Shown here piece by piece: positions 34,606 to 44,747 of a DNA stretch of 64,000 bases (its first letter is position 1; each line of letters begins with the position of its first letter). Position numbers and translations under genes: made by a program. The notes under the pieces are model-generated. The model was given only the letters and a program-made list of their open reading frames with translations. It searched no databases and was not told the DNA's origin. The DNA comes from Cupriavidus pampae. Lineage in GTDB: Bacteria; Pseudomonadota; Gammaproteobacteria; Burkholderiales; Burkholderiaceae. The stretch spans positions 124,001 through 188,000 of the forward strand of contig NZ_CAJZAG010000013.1 of assembly GCF_914271485.1 (NCBI RefSeq), in the 5' to 3' direction.

Positions 34606-35648
34606 TCGACTTTCTGACGATATCGGGCCTGATCGATGGCGGCGTTACCTACGTCTCCAATCGACACGGCCCATCGGTAGCGCTGTTCGACAGTGGCGTG
34701 CTGGCGCCCAACATGCTGACCTTCAAGGGTGCCGAGGATCTGGGCGGCGGCAACAAAGCGCTGTTCGAACTTACCTCGCAGTTCGACCTCGACAGCGGCT
34801 CCGTCATCCCAGGCGCTGGGCAGATCTTCAATCGCACGGCTCTGGTCGGCGTTTCCAGCCAGCGCTACGGCACGCTCACGCTGGGCACGCAGTATGACTT
34901 CATGTACGAGTCATTGACGCTCGGCAAATTCGACGGCGCGTTTCTGTTTGGCGGGATCTACGACTTCCGTCAGGGGCCATTCGCGGCACTGGGCATACCG
35001 AACAATCCGACGGGTGCATTCGATTTCGATCGCCTCGCGGGAGGCACGCGTGTCCCGAAATCAATCAAGTACCGCAGCCCCGAGATCGGCGGCTTCACAC
35101 TTGGAGCGCTGTATGGTTTTGGTGGCGTAGCGGGGTCCTTCTCCTCGAGCGCGACCCAGAGCTTTGGCGTCAATTACGTGAACGGTCCGCTGGCGCTGGG
35201 CGCTGCGTACGTTGACGTCAGATACCCGCAGCTCGGCGATGGCCACGATGGCATCCGCAATTTTGGCTTCGGCGCGCACTATCAGTTCGCGCACGTACTG
35301 GCGATGCTGTTGTACACCAACACGCGCAACACCGACACCGGTGCGGCGATCGATGTCTACAAGACTGGCGCCGCGTGGGATATCGCTCCGGCGTGGACGT
35401 TGGGCCTCGACTACGCCTACATGCGTGGGAACGAGGCGTTGCAGAACAATCGCGCCCAGCAGGTAACAGGCGCAATCCAGTATCACTTGTCCAAACGCAC
35501 CACGGCCTATGTGGAAGCCATCTATCAACACGCCAGCGGCGATGGCCCGGCGACACAGGCATGGATCAATAGCCTGCCCGCGACCGCTGGCGCGGCCAGT
35601 AGTCACGTGCAAACGCTGATGCGCATCGGGCTGGCGACGCGGTTCTAA
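34602..35648 (+). pseudogene. Porin lacking its signal peptide
   Basis: The frame encodes a nearly complete mature porin: homology starts at LTISGLIDGGVTYVSN (normally VTLYGLID...), continues through TFKGAEDLGGGNKALFELTS, and ends in RIGLATRF with terminal Phe. No signal peptide is present in frame, nor in the other frames, because the doxX 3' end occupies that place. The only start is a GTG overlapping the doxX stop. Without export the product cannot reach the outer membrane, so I call it a 5'-truncated pseudogene probably created by a deletion. Confidence 0.7.
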
Positions 35649-35702
35649 CTCTTCTACGCTTGCAGCACTGCCTAAGTTGAACCTACATCAGGAGCGCAAG
35701 CG

Positions 35703-36206
35703 ATGAATGCACAAGGACCATCCGGCAATCTCCCGGAAGACCCTGCTGCCCCGTGGGCAGACCCATGGGCCGTGTGGCGAAACTGGGCAGCGCCGAATCT
35801 CGCCGACCAGCACAACCCATTTTCCGGCGATGTGACGCAATGGATTCGCGCGTGGAGCGAGGCTGTTGGACAGGTCGGCCTGCTCAACATCAACTACGGC
35901 GGCTCCTCCGACCCGCAGGCCGAGCGGCGTATCACCGGTCGTTACAGCTATGGGCGCCAGTTGGGCCGCCTGATGGAAGTGCTGGTCCCGTATGTGCGGA
36001 AGCACGAAGGCGAATTCAAGGAAGCCTCGGACGCACGGGCAGTCAAGGAATTCCTCGATATGGCGCGCGACATCGAGGCAATGAAGCACGGCAGCGTCAG
36101 CGATCTACTCGAGAAAGCCAGTAAATGGCGCAAGGATCCGGACTTCAAAACCAAGCTGGCCGAGCTGCGACGTGGGTTGGACGAACTGGAGAAATCGTTG
36201 AAGTAA
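35703..36206 (+). CDS. Conserved-looking hypothetical protein
   Basis: A 167-residue soluble protein with no signal or membrane segment. The N-terminal 45 residues are Trp/Pro-rich (WADPWAVWRNWAAPNL), the rest is charged and helical (KHEGEFKEASDARAVKEFLD, KLAELRRGLDELEKSLK). CAGGAGCGCAAGCG gives a strong ribosome site. No family recognised. It lies 43 bp before the ABC-F gene. Confidence 0.72.
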   Translation: MNAQGPSGNLPEDPAAPWADPWAVWRNWAAPNLADQHNPFSGDVTQWIRAWSEAVGQVGLLNINYGGSSDPQAERRITGRYSYGRQLGRLMEVLVPYVRKHEGEFKEASDARAVKEFLDMARDIEAMKHGSVSDLLEKASKWRKDPDFKTKLAELRRGLDELEKSLK

Positions 36207-36249
36207 CGCCATTGGGCTATCATGCCACTCCCCTCCGAAGTAGCTCCCA

Positions 36250-37914
36250 ATGATTTCCATCCGTAATGTCACGCTGCGCCGCGGCGTCAATGTCGTGCTC
36301 GATCAGGCGTCCGCCTCCTTCAACCCTGGCGAGAAAATTGGTCTTGTCGGCCGCAATGGCGCCGGAAAATCGTCCTTCTTCGGTCTACTGAACGGTACGT
36401 TGCACGAAGACAGCGGGGAATTCTCGATTCCCGCCGCGTGGAAAATGGGCCAGGTCGCCCAGGATATGCCGGAAACCGAGCAGAGCGCGACGGACTTCGT
36501 GGTCGAGGGGGACACCGGGCTGCTGGCCGCGCAGGCCGAAGTCGACGCCGCCGAGGCCAGCGATGACGGTATGCGCATGGCGCACGCCTACATGGCCCTG
36601 CACGATGCCGGTGCGCACGATGCCCCCGCACGGGCGCAGGCGCTGATCCTCGGCCTCGGTTTCAGTGCCGCGCAGCTTACGCAGCCGGTGAACAGCTTCT
36701 CCGGCGGCTGGCGCATGCGGCTGCAACTCGCACGCGCGCTGATGTGCCCGTCAGACCTGTTACTGCTCGACGAACCGACCAATCACCTGGACCTCGACGC
36801 ATTGGTCTGGCTGGAAGCGTGGCTCAAGCGCTATCAGGGCACCCTCGTCGTGATCAGCCACGATCGCGAATTCCTCGATGCGGTCACGCAGGTAACGGTG
36901 CACGTCGACAACGCCAAGCTCGTGCGCTACGGCGGTAACTACAGCAAGTTCGAAGACATGCGCGCCGAGCAACTCTTGTTGCAGCAGGCCGCGGTGGCCA
37001 GGCAAGCGGACAAGATCGCCCACCTGCAGAAGTTTATCGACCGCTTCAAGGCCAAGGCTTCGAAGGCCAAGCAGGCGCAGAGCCGCGTCAAGGCACTCGA
37101 ACGCATGGAGAAGATCGCGCCGGTGCTGGCCGATGCGGAGTTCACCTTCGAGTTCAAGGAGCCGCTCAACGTCCCGAATCCGCTGCTGTCGATGCTGGAT
37201 ACGAGCTTCGGCTATCCGGCACCTGCCGACGCGCCGGCGGGCACGCCGCCCACGGTCATCGTGAAGGGTATCAACCGTTCCGTGCTGGCCGGGCAGCGCA
37301 TCGGCATTCTCGGCGCCAACGGTCAAGGCAAGTCGACGCTGGTCAAGACGGTGGCGCACGCGCTGGCGCCGATCGCCGGCGAGATCAGCGAAGGCAAGGG
37401 CCTGAATATCGGGTACTTCGCGCAGCAGGAACTCGACGTGCTGCGCCCGCACGATACGCCGATGGAACACATGATCCGTCTGGCCAAGGACACGCCGCCG
37501 CATATGCGCGCGCCCGGCCAGAGTGGCACCGAGCAATCGCTGCGCACGTTCCTCGGCACCTTCAGCTTCAGCGGCGACATGGTCCATCAGGCGGTCCACA
37601 CCATGAGCGGCGGCGAGAAGGCGCGTCTCGTGTTGTGCATGATCGTATGGCAGCGCCCCAACCTGCTGCTGCTCGATGAGCCGACCAACCACCTGGACCT
37701 CGCCACGCGCGAGGCACTCGGCATGGCGCTCAACGAATTCGAAGGCACCGTGATGCTAGTCAGTCATGACCGCGCGCTGCTGCGTGCCGTGTGCGACGAG
37801 TTCTGGCTGGTTACGAAAGGCGGCGTCGAGCCCTTCGATGGCGATCTGGACGACTACCAGCAGTTCCTGCGCGACGAAGCGCGTCGCCTGCGCGAAGAGG
37901 CCGCAGCGGCATAA
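36250..37914 (+). CDS. ABC-F ribosome-associated ATPase (YheS-like)
   Basis: A 554-residue protein with two ABC ATPase domains and no membrane part. Walker A motifs are GRNGAGKSS and GANGQGKST; the signatures are FSGGWRMRLQLARAL and MSGGEKARLVL; both Walker B motifs read LLLLDEPTNHLDL. The linker between them (about 235-290) is a Lys/Gln-rich helical arm that reaches the ribosomal E site. It matches the YheS/EttA subgroup acting in translation, not transport. An intrinsic terminator follows. Confidence 0.92.
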   Translation: MISIRNVTLRRGVNVVLDQASASFNPGEKIGLVGRNGAGKSSFFGLLNGTLHEDSGEFSIPAAWKMGQVAQDMPETEQSATDFVVEGDTGLLAAQAEVDAAEASDDGMRMAHAYMALHDAGAHDAPARAQALILGLGFSAAQLTQPVNSFSGGWRMRLQLARALMCPSDLLLLDEPTNHLDLDALVWLEAWLKRYQGTLVVISHDREFLDAVTQVTVHVDNAKLVRYGGNYSKFEDMRAEQLLLQQAAVARQADKIAHLQKFIDRFKAKASKAKQAQSRVKALERMEKIAPVLADAEFTFEFKEPLNVPNPLLSMLDTSFGYPAPADAPAGTPPTVIVKGINRSVLAGQRIGILGANGQGKSTLVKTVAHALAPIAGEISEGKGLNIGYFAQQELDVLRPHDTPMEHMIRLAKDTPPHMRAPGQSGTEQSLRTFLGTFSFSGDMVHQAVHTMSGGEKARLVLCMIVWQRPNLLLLDEPTNHLDLATREALGMALNEFEGTVMLVSHDRALLRAVCDEFWLVTKGGVEPFDGDLDDYQQFLRDEARRLREEAAAA

Positions 37915-37931
37915 CAACGCCGCGCTCCGGC

Positions 37932-37958
37932 AACGCCCCCTGCTCAGGGGGCGTTTTT
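37932..37958 (+). terminator. Rho-independent terminator of the ABC-F gene
   Basis: AACGCCCCC (37932-37940) pairs with GGGGGCGTT (37947-37955) over the loop TGCTCA, and the right arm runs into a T5 tract. This is a textbook intrinsic terminator 18 bp after the stop codon. Confidence 0.92.
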
Positions 37959-38092
37959 CATTCCGCCTTCGATTGTCGCTTCTGGGACAACGTGTTGCGT
38001 CCCTTCGCACGCCTACTGGTCCGCGCTTCGCCTTCATACACTCTGTCATACGCCCAGTGCGTCTTCCCCACACATGACAGGACTTATCAAAG

Positions 38093-39025
38093 ATGAGCGC
38101 AACCACCCGCAATACGCAGCCGGTCACGACCCCCATTGGCAAGGAAGCCGCTGGCGAGCTCGTGTCGTCCCGCTACGCCGTTCGCATCGGTGATGTCGAC
38201 GTCGTGCTGATCAGCGATGGCATTCTGCCGCTGCCGACCTCCACCATGTCCACCAATGTCAGCGAACCGGATCGCAACGAATGGTTCGATGGCCGCTTTC
38301 TGCAACGTGACATGTTCGACTGGGCGCTGAATATCGCACTCGTGCGCAGCGGCGACCGTCTGATCCTGATCGACTCGGGCGTGGGCGACGGCTTCGAATA
38401 TTTCACGCGCGCCGGTCGCTCGGTGATGCGTCTGGAATCGGCTGGCATCGACCTCGGCGCGATCACCGATATCGTGATTACGCATATGCATATGGACCAC
38501 GTTGGCGGGCTCAACGTCAATGGCGTCAAAGCCAAGCTACGCCCGGACGTGCGCATTCACGTGGCGGCCGCCGAGGTCGAATTCTGGAAGAATCCGGACT
38601 TCAGCCAGACCGTCATGCCAGAAACCGTGCCGCCCGCGCTGCGCAAGGCCGCCGATACATTCGCAAAGCTATATAGCGAAAACATCGTGCAGTTCGATCA
38701 AACGGTGAACGTCGCACCGGGCGTATCGGCCCGCGTGACGGGTGGACACACGCCGGGCCACTGCGTGGTGGACGTGGCATCGAAGGGTGAGAAGCTGACG
38801 TTCGTTGGCGACGCGATCTTCGAAGTCGGCTTCGACCATCCGGAATGGCAGAATGGCTTCGAGCATGAGCCGGAAGTGGCGACGGACGTGCGCATCGCGC
38901 TGCTCAACGAAGCCGCCGAAACCGGCTCGCTGCTGGCCGCCGCGCACGTCGCGTTCCCGTCGATCGGTCATATCGCAAAGAACGGAGACGCGTACCGCTT
39001 CGTGCCGGTACAGTGGGACTACTGA
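38093..39025 (+). CDS. MBL-fold metallo-hydrolase (cytosolic, lactonase-like)
   Basis: A 310-residue metallo-beta-lactamase-fold enzyme without a signal peptide. The zinc motif THMHMDH supplies H131, H133, D135 and H136, followed by GGHTPGHC and the Asp of FVGDAIFE. Length and the LIDSGVGDGF stretch are like the AttM/AiiB or methyl-parathion-hydrolase-like groups; the exact substrate is unknown. It precedes a drug-efflux-type MFS gene on the same strand. Confidence 0.88.
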   Translation: MSATTRNTQPVTTPIGKEAAGELVSSRYAVRIGDVDVVLISDGILPLPTSTMSTNVSEPDRNEWFDGRFLQRDMFDWALNIALVRSGDRLILIDSGVGDGFEYFTRAGRSVMRLESAGIDLGAITDIVITHMHMDHVGGLNVNGVKAKLRPDVRIHVAAAEVEFWKNPDFSQTVMPETVPPALRKAADTFAKLYSENIVQFDQTVNVAPGVSARVTGGHTPGHCVVDVASKGEKLTFVGDAIFEVGFDHPEWQNGFEHEPEVATDVRIALLNEAAETGSLLAAAHVAFPSIGHIAKNGDAYRFVPVQWDY

Positions 39026-39076
39026 TCGATTGCATTGAAGTTTGTCAGCAGCGCAAAAGTTGGCCACAATCGGAAT

Positions 39077-40573
39077 GTGGCCACCCCCGATTTTCGCGTG
39101 AGCAATCCTGACACGACACACACTGCCGCATCGCAGGCCTGCCCCTGCGATGCGCTCGTCATTCGCGCGCAACCCACCGTGGTGGATCGCCCGTGCCGGC
39201 GCAAGCCGTACGCGCTCGCTGCGACGATTCTTGGCTCGAGCATGGCGTTTATCGACGGTTCCGTCGTCAATGTCGCGCTGCCTGCCATGCAAAGCGAGTT
39301 TGGCGCAAGCGTTGCCGCCATGCAGTGGATCGTCAACGCCTATCTGCTGTTTCTCGGGTCACTGGTACTGGTGGGCGGAGCCATGGGCGACAAGCTCGGC
39401 CGGCGCACCGTCTTTATCGCCGGCATCGTGGTGTTTACGCTGGCGTCGATCGCGTGCGGGCTCGCGCCCAACGAGGGCGCGCTGATTGCCGCGCGCGCGG
39501 CGCAGGGCTTTGGCGCGGCGTTCTTCGTGCCCAGTAGTCTCGCGATCATCGGCGCCATCTATGAGGGCGCAGCGCGTGGGCGGGCCATTGGCACCTGGTC
39601 CGCGGTCGGGGCCATCACCCTGGCGGTGGGACCCGTGGCCGGTGGCTGGCTGGTCGATACATTCTCGTGGCGCGCGATATTTCTACTCAACGTGCCGCTG
39701 GCGGTGGCGACGATCGCGCTGGCGATATGGGCCGTTCCGAATAGCCACAAGCTCGATGCATCCCAACGACTGGACTGGCCCGGCGCGATCAGTGCGACAG
39801 CGGGGCTCGCCGCCCTCGCCTATGGCCTGACCGAAGCGTCGTCGCGCGGCTTTGCCGATCCGCTCGTACTCGGCACGCTTGGTGCCGGCGTGCTCGTGCT
39901 GGCCCTGTTCGTGAGAATCGAGGCCAACAGCCCTTTCCCCATGATGCCGCTCGACGTGTTTCACTCGCGCGACTTCACGGGCGCCAATCTTGTGACCCTG
40001 CTGCTCTACTTCGGTCTGAGCGGCGCGCTGTTCTTCCTGCCCTACACCCTGATCCGCGCCCATGCCTATACCGCGACAGAGGCAGGCGCGGCGCTGCTGC
40101 CGTTGCCGGTCATCATGGGTGCGCTGTCGCGCTACACCGGCGGCTTATCCAGTCGCTTCGGCGCGCGGGTGCTGTTGAGTGCCGGACCATGCGTGGCTGG
40201 CCTCGGTTTCCTGATGCTCGCACTGCCATTCGTACACGGCGGCTATTGGACCGCCTTCTTCCCCGCACTGGCCGTGCTCGGCCTCGGCATGACGATCACC
40301 GTCGCACCTTTGACGACGACGGTGATGGAGTCGGTACCGGTCGACCACGCAGGCATTGCGTCCGGCATCAACAACGCGGTGGCGCGCGTGGCGGGACTGC
40401 TGGCCATTGCGGTGCTCGGCATCGTGTTCGTGCGGACCCATCAAGCCGCGCTATCTACGCAGAACGATGCCCTTGCCATCGCCGATGCCCTGCGCGCCGT
40501 CGCGCTGGTGTGCGCCGTGTGCGCGTTTGCGGGCGGTGGTCTTGCGCTGGCGACCATCCGGCGCCGCCAGTAG
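39077..40573 (+). CDS. DHA2-family MFS multidrug efflux pump (EmrB/QacA-like)
   Basis: A roughly 498-residue inner-membrane transporter with about 14 predicted helices. SSMAFIDGSVVNVALPAMQS is the D1 motif of the 14-TMS DHA2 group, and GDKLGRRTVF and RAAQGFGAAFFVPSSLAII follow. It exports drugs or toxic organics by proton antiport. There is no good ATG before helix 1; GTG at 39077 or 39098 is the likely start and TTG at 39035 less so. It converges with the first Bug gene. Confidence 0.88.
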   Translation: MATPDFRVSNPDTTHTAASQACPCDALVIRAQPTVVDRPCRRKPYALAATILGSSMAFIDGSVVNVALPAMQSEFGASVAAMQWIVNAYLLFLGSLVLVGGAMGDKLGRRTVFIAGIVVFTLASIACGLAPNEGALIAARAAQGFGAAFFVPSSLAIIGAIYEGAARGRAIGTWSAVGAITLAVGPVAGGWLVDTFSWRAIFLLNVPLAVATIALAIWAVPNSHKLDASQRLDWPGAISATAGLAALAYGLTEASSRGFADPLVLGTLGAGVLVLALFVRIEANSPFPMMPLDVFHSRDFTGANLVTLLLYFGLSGALFFLPYTLIRAHAYTATEAGAALLPLPVIMGALSRYTGGLSSRFGARVLLSAGPCVAGLGFLMLALPFVHGGYWTAFFPALAVLGLGMTITVAPLTTTVMESVPVDHAGIASGINNAVARVAGLLAIAVLGIVFVRTHQAALSTQNDALAIADALRAVALVCAVCAFAGGGLALATIRRRQ

Positions 40574-40585
40574 CAACGTCCTGAA

Positions 40586-41554
40586 TCATTCCACGCGGAT
40601 ATTGCGCGCCTTGACGAGCTCATGCCACCGCGCCGATTCGGTCTGCAGAAACGCCTTGAACGCCTGGGGCGTGTTGCCGACGGGATCGAGCCCCGCCTGC
40701 TGCAGCTTGGCCTTCACGGCGGGGTCCGCCACTGCCTGCTGTACGGCATTGGCGATGGCCTGCACCCGGTCCGGCGGGGTGCCCTTCGGCAGAAATACGG
40801 CGTTCCACTCGAGCACCTCGTAGTTGGGCATGCCGCTCTCGGCCATGGTCGGCGTATTGGGTAAGGCGCCGACGCGATGCTTCGAGGTGACGGCCAGCGC
40901 GCGCAGTTTGCCTCCGGTCACGTATTGCAGCGTGGACGCCGAATTCCCGAAATACGTGGCCACCTGCCCGCCCATGACGTCCGTCAGCGCCGGCGCGCCG
41001 CCCTTGTAGGGCACATGCAGCAATTCGATCTTTGCCTGATCGTCGAACATCTCGGCCGCGAGATGCGAGCCGGTGCCCGCCCCTGCGGACGCGAAGGTGA
41101 GCTTGCCGGGCGCCTTCTTTGCCGCGGCAATCAGATCGGCAACCGTCTTGTATGGTGCGTTCGTGGCCACCACGAGGATCTGCGGCGCCGTCGCCACCAG
41201 CGAGACCGGAATGAAATCGCTGACCGGATTGAAAGGCAGCTTGCGTAGCGCGGCATTGACCGCAAAGGCCGATGCGTCGTAGAGCACCGTATAGCCGTCG
41301 GCCGGGGCCTTGGCCACGACATCCGCGCCGATCACACCGCCCGCGCCGGGCTTGTTATCGATGACGATCGTCGTGTTGAGAAGCTCGCCCATTTTCTGGG
41401 CCACGATACGCGCGGTGTTGTCGGCACCGCCGCCGGCCGAGTACGGCACGACCATGCGGATCGGTTTGTCCGGGAACGCGGCCATTGCGAGTGCCGGCGT
41501 GATGGCGGCGAGGATCGCCATGGCATTGCCAAGGCGTTGCAGGTATGTCTTCAT
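40586..41554 (-). CDS. Bug-family tripartite tricarboxylate binding protein (first)
   Basis: A 322-residue periplasmic binding protein. Signal peptide ends near AMA/AFPDKPIR; IRMVVPYSAGGGADNTARIV and NKPGAGGVIGADVVAKAPAD are the carboxylate-gripping Bug signature, and LLHVPYKGGAPALTDVMGGQ follows. No TctA/TctB membrane genes are in the window, so it is an orphan Bug. It is the last gene of the leftward operon with CitE, CoA-transferase and amidohydrolase genes. Confidence 0.92.
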   Translation of the reverse strand: MKTYLQRLGNAMAILAAITPALAMAAFPDKPIRMVVPYSAGGGADNTARIVAQKMGELLNTTIVIDNKPGAGGVIGADVVAKAPADGYTVLYDASAFAVNAALRKLPFNPVSDFIPVSLVATAPQILVVATNAPYKTVADLIAAAKKAPGKLTFASAGAGTGSHLAAEMFDDQAKIELLHVPYKGGAPALTDVMGGQVATYFGNSASTLQYVTGGKLRALAVTSKHRVGALPNTPTMAESGMPNYEVLEWNAVFLPKGTPPDRVQAIANAVQQAVADPAVKAKLQQAGLDPVGNTPQAFKAFLQTESARWHELVKARNIRVE

Positions 41555-41598
41555 GTCGTGTTGTCTCCGTGAGTCTTTTGTCTTGCTCGCCCGCCGGC

Positions 41599-42486
41599 TC
41601 AATCGTTGGCGAATCCGTACAACCGGGCGGGGTTGTCCACCAGAATTCGGTGCCGGACGGCATCATCGCCCGTCCAATGCGTGAGCAGGTCGAATAGCAG
41701 CGAATCGTCCGGCTTGTGATCGGGCTCCGTGAAGTGCGGCCAGTCGCTGCCCCACACGAGCCGCTCCGGTGCCGCGCGCACCCATGCCCTGGCAACGGGA
41801 TCGATATCGGCATACCGCCCCGCCTCGCCGACGATCGAGTCCAGATACGCGCCGGACAGCTTGAGCCAGCTGTTGCCGCGCGCGAGCAGTTCGGACACCA
41901 GCGCGAATGCAGGATGTGCGATACCGCCAGGCAATGGCAGGCGCGCCATATGGTCAAACACGAGTGGCGTGGGCAGCCGCAGCAGCAGATCGCGATGCGC
42001 GACGAACTGATCCGCGGTCCAGTGCAATTGCAGGTGCCAACCCAGCTCGGCGATGCGACGCGCGAGCGTTTCCACCATATCGAAACCCACTGCCGCGTTC
42101 GCGTGTGTATATAGCGAGAAGCGAACGCCGCGAATGCCACCGGCATCCAGCTTCTGCAACGTGTCGTCGGTGACATCGGGGTGCAGTACAGCGATGCCGC
42201 GCGTAGTGGTCGCACCGAGTTGCGCGATGGCATCGAGCGTGGCGCTGTTATCGGTACCGTAGGTCCTCGGCTGCACGATCACCGCACGACGCGTACCGAG
42301 CAACGCCTGCACGCGCCGGTAGTCCGCTACCGTGGCATGCTCGACCGTCGGTGCGATCGCCTGGAAGCGTGGATCGTAGATATGCAGATGCGCGTCGCAG
42401 GCATGGGCAGGCGTCGTGCTGCGCGGCACCGTGTCCGCCGCGCTGTTTGGCACACGCAGCACCGGTGCAGCGCGCGCCTCAGACAT
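41599..42486 (-). CDS. Amidohydrolase-superfamily lactonase-like enzyme (PDC-hydrolase type)
   Basis: A 295-residue TIM-barrel hydrolase of the amidohydrolase_2 family, patterned on 2-pyrone-4,6-dicarboxylate hydrolase (LigI). ACDAHLHIYDP supplies the HxH metal-site strand, LVFDHMARLP the strand-6 His, and LVWGSDWPH the strand-8 Asp. It should open a lactone or similar ring ester. It overlaps the upstream CoA-transferase gene by 8 bp, so the two are translationally coupled. Confidence 0.87.
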   Translation of the reverse strand: MSEARAAPVLRVPNSAADTVPRSTTPAHACDAHLHIYDPRFQAIAPTVEHATVADYRRVQALLGTRRAVIVQPRTYGTDNSATLDAIAQLGATTTRGIAVLHPDVTDDTLQKLDAGGIRGVRFSLYTHANAAVGFDMVETLARRIAELGWHLQLHWTADQFVAHRDLLLRLPTPLVFDHMARLPLPGGIAHPAFALVSELLARGNSWLKLSGAYLDSIVGEAGRYADIDPVARAWVRAAPERLVWGSDWPHFTEPDHKPDDSLLFDLLTHWTGDDAVRHRILVDNPARLYGFAND

Positions 42487-43684
42487 CGTGCTTCATCCTG
42501 TCCGCGGCTTCGCGCACGAGTTCGCCGTGCTGATCCAGCGTGGGCGCGGCGAACGGATCGGGCCCCGGCGTCCGGCCAAACTTGATCGGGCGCGTAAAGC
42601 CGCGGTAGCGGCCGACAACCGGATGCTCGAACGTCGCGATCATCTCCTCGGCCGTCACCTGCGGGAAGTCGAACATGTCTTCGACACTGCGCGCCGCCGC
42701 ACAGGGGACCGCTTCGCCAAAGATGGTCTCCCATTCCATGGCCGAGCGCTCGCGCAACGCCGCATGCAGTGCGGGCACGATCTCGTCGTGATGCTGGGCA
42801 CGCTTGCGCACCGAATCGTAGCGATCGGTCTTGAGCAAATGCGCCAGGCCGGTTCTCTCGCACAATGCCTGCCAGAAGTGCGGCGTATTGGCGGAGATGT
42901 AGATATACCCTTCACGCGTCGGATGAATGCCGGTGATCCCGCCCGAACGCATATCGCGCCCGACTTCACGCGGCTCCGCATCGGCCCAGATCATACGGGC
43001 CGACTGCATCGTCAGTGCCGCGCGCAGCAGCGACACGCCGACGTATTGACCTTGTCCGCTCTTCTCACGCTCATAGAGGGCGGAGGCGACGGCACCGGAG
43101 ACCAGCGATGCGGCGTAGTAGTCCACGATCGAGCCATACAGAATCTCCGGCGGCCCCTCCTTCTTGCCCTGCAGCGTACACATGCCGGTCATGGTCTGCA
43201 GCACCTGATCGTAGCCGGCCTTGTCCTTGAGCGGACCGGTTTCGCCATAGCCGCTCACAGCGCAGTAAATCAGGCGCGGATTGGATTGGCTCAGCTGTTC
43301 GTAAGCGATGCCGAGCCGTCCGGGCACGCTGGGCCGGAAGTTATGCACCAGCACGTCGGCCTGGTTCGCGAGTGCACGCAGGCGCTCGAGGTCTTCGGGC
43401 TGCTTCAGATCCAGCACCACGCCAAGCTTGCTACGATTGACGCCCAGAAAGGCCCGACTCTCCGTCTCCAGCGTCGAGGGATACTTGCGCAGATTGTCAC
43501 CAGCGGGCGGCTCCACCTTGATGACGATGGCCCCCTGATCGGCCAGCAGCGAACAGCCATAAGGCCCTGCGATATAGGCGCTCAGATCCAGCACCTTGAC
43601 CCCGCTGAGCGGGCCGGTGCTGCCCGTACGCGCGGCGCCAAAAGCGTGTTCGCCGGTGGTGGCTTTGGTGGCGTTGGTATCCAT
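42479..43684 (-). CDS. Class III CoA-transferase (CaiB/BaiF family), first
   Basis: A 401-residue family III CoA-transferase moving CoA between carboxylic acids. Motifs are LDLSAYIAGPYGCSLLADQG, VNRSKLGVVLDLK and NFRPSVPGRLGIAY. The catalytic Asp that forms the acyl anhydride is D188 in GSIVDYYAASLV. GGAGCATTGC precedes the ATG. It lies between a Bug gene and the coupled amidohydrolase, implying CoA activation of the imported acid. Confidence 0.92.
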   Translation of the reverse strand: MDTNATKATTGEHAFGAARTGSTGPLSGVKVLDLSAYIAGPYGCSLLADQGAIVIKVEPPAGDNLRKYPSTLETESRAFLGVNRSKLGVVLDLKQPEDLERLRALANQADVLVHNFRPSVPGRLGIAYEQLSQSNPRLIYCAVSGYGETGPLKDKAGYDQVLQTMTGMCTLQGKKEGPPEILYGSIVDYYAASLVSGAVASALYEREKSGQGQYVGVSLLRAALTMQSARMIWADAEPREVGRDMRSGGITGIHPTREGYIYISANTPHFWQALCERTGLAHLLKTDRYDSVRKRAQHHDEIVPALHAALRERSAMEWETIFGEAVPCAAARSVEDMFDFPQVTAEEMIATFEHPVVGRYRGFTRPIKFGRTPGPDPFAAPTLDQHGELVREAADRMKHDV

Positions 43685-43707
43685 GCAATGCTCCTGAATC
43701 AATCTCG

Positions 43708-44706
43708 TCAATCGGCAACGATGTTCTGCTGCTTCGCCAGCGCCTTCCATCGGCCCACATCGGTGGCAATCGTTTCGGCGAACTGTTTCGGCGTCACGGG
43801 CCTGGCCTCTGCGCCCTCTTTGAGAATCGCGTTCTTGATCGCCGGCTTATCCAGCGCGTGGTTCACGGCAGCGTTGAGTTGCGCCACGATGGCCGGCGGC
43901 GTGCCCGCCGGCGCGAGGAAACCCCACCAGAGTTCGAACTCGTAGCCTGGGACCGCGTTCGCCATCGGCGTCAGGTCCGGCGCAATCGGGCTCGGCTTGG
44001 CGCTGGTGATGCCCACGGCCCGCACTTTCCCCGCACGCACCATCGGCAGCAGCGAGGGGCCGCTCGAGATCAGCAACTGCGTCTGATTGCCGATCAGATC
44101 GGTAATGGCGGGACCCATGCCCTTGTACGGCACGTGCTGGATCTGCAGCTTGCCGGCCTTCGCCTTGAGCAGCTCGGTGCCGAACTCGTTGACGCTGCCC
44201 GGGCCGGATGACGCGTAGTTGTACTTGCCGGGATTCTTACGGATCAGATCGATCAGTTCCTGCGGGGTCTTCGCGGGCAACTCATTGCTCACCGCCACGA
44301 TAAACGGGCCCTGCGCCACCATGGCCACCGGCGCGAAGCTCTTCACCGCGTCGTAGGTCAGCTTGGTCTGGACCGCGGCATTCGTCGTCATGCTCGATGA
44401 CACGGCCACGAGCGTATAACCATCCGGCGCCGCCTTCGCGGCCATCGAGGTACCGGTGTTGCCGCTCGCGCCAGGACGGTTATCGATGATCACCGGCTGC
44501 TTCAGCTCCTCGCCAATCTCCTTGGCCACGATGCGCGCGAAGATATCGTTGGAGCCGCCGGGCGGGTACGGCACGATGATCGTGATGGGCTTCGACGGAT
44601 AGGCGCTGTCGGCAGCCAGCGCCGGCAGGCTCAGCGTGGCGGCCGCGGTCGCGCACGCAAGGTACGCGAGGAATGCAATGGGGTGGCGCGACGGAATGGT
44701 CGTCAT
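43708..44706 (-). CDS. Bug-family tripartite tricarboxylate binding protein (second)
   Basis: A 332-residue periplasmic binding protein. A signal ending near ALA/ADSAYPSKP is followed by ITIIVPYPPGGSNDIFARIV and DNRPGASGNTGTSMAAKAAPD, the Bug signature, then QIQHVPYKGMGPAITDLIGN. It is only distantly similar to the Bug at 40.6 kb, so it probably has a different ligand. Orphan with no TctAB nearby. Confidence 0.92.
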   Translation of the reverse strand: MTTIPSRHPIAFLAYLACATAAATLSLPALAADSAYPSKPITIIVPYPPGGSNDIFARIVAKEIGEELKQPVIIDNRPGASGNTGTSMAAKAAPDGYTLVAVSSSMTTNAAVQTKLTYDAVKSFAPVAMVAQGPFIVAVSNELPAKTPQELIDLIRKNPGKYNYASSGPGSVNEFGTELLKAKAGKLQIQHVPYKGMGPAITDLIGNQTQLLISSGPSLLPMVRAGKVRAVGITSAKPSPIAPDLTPMANAVPGYEFELWWGFLAPAGTPPAIVAQLNAAVNHALDKPAIKNAILKEGAEARPVTPKQFAETIATDVGRWKALAKQQNIVAD

Positions 44707-44747
44707 GATGTTGTCTCCGAATGTATTTTTATAGGTGCGGTACAGAA

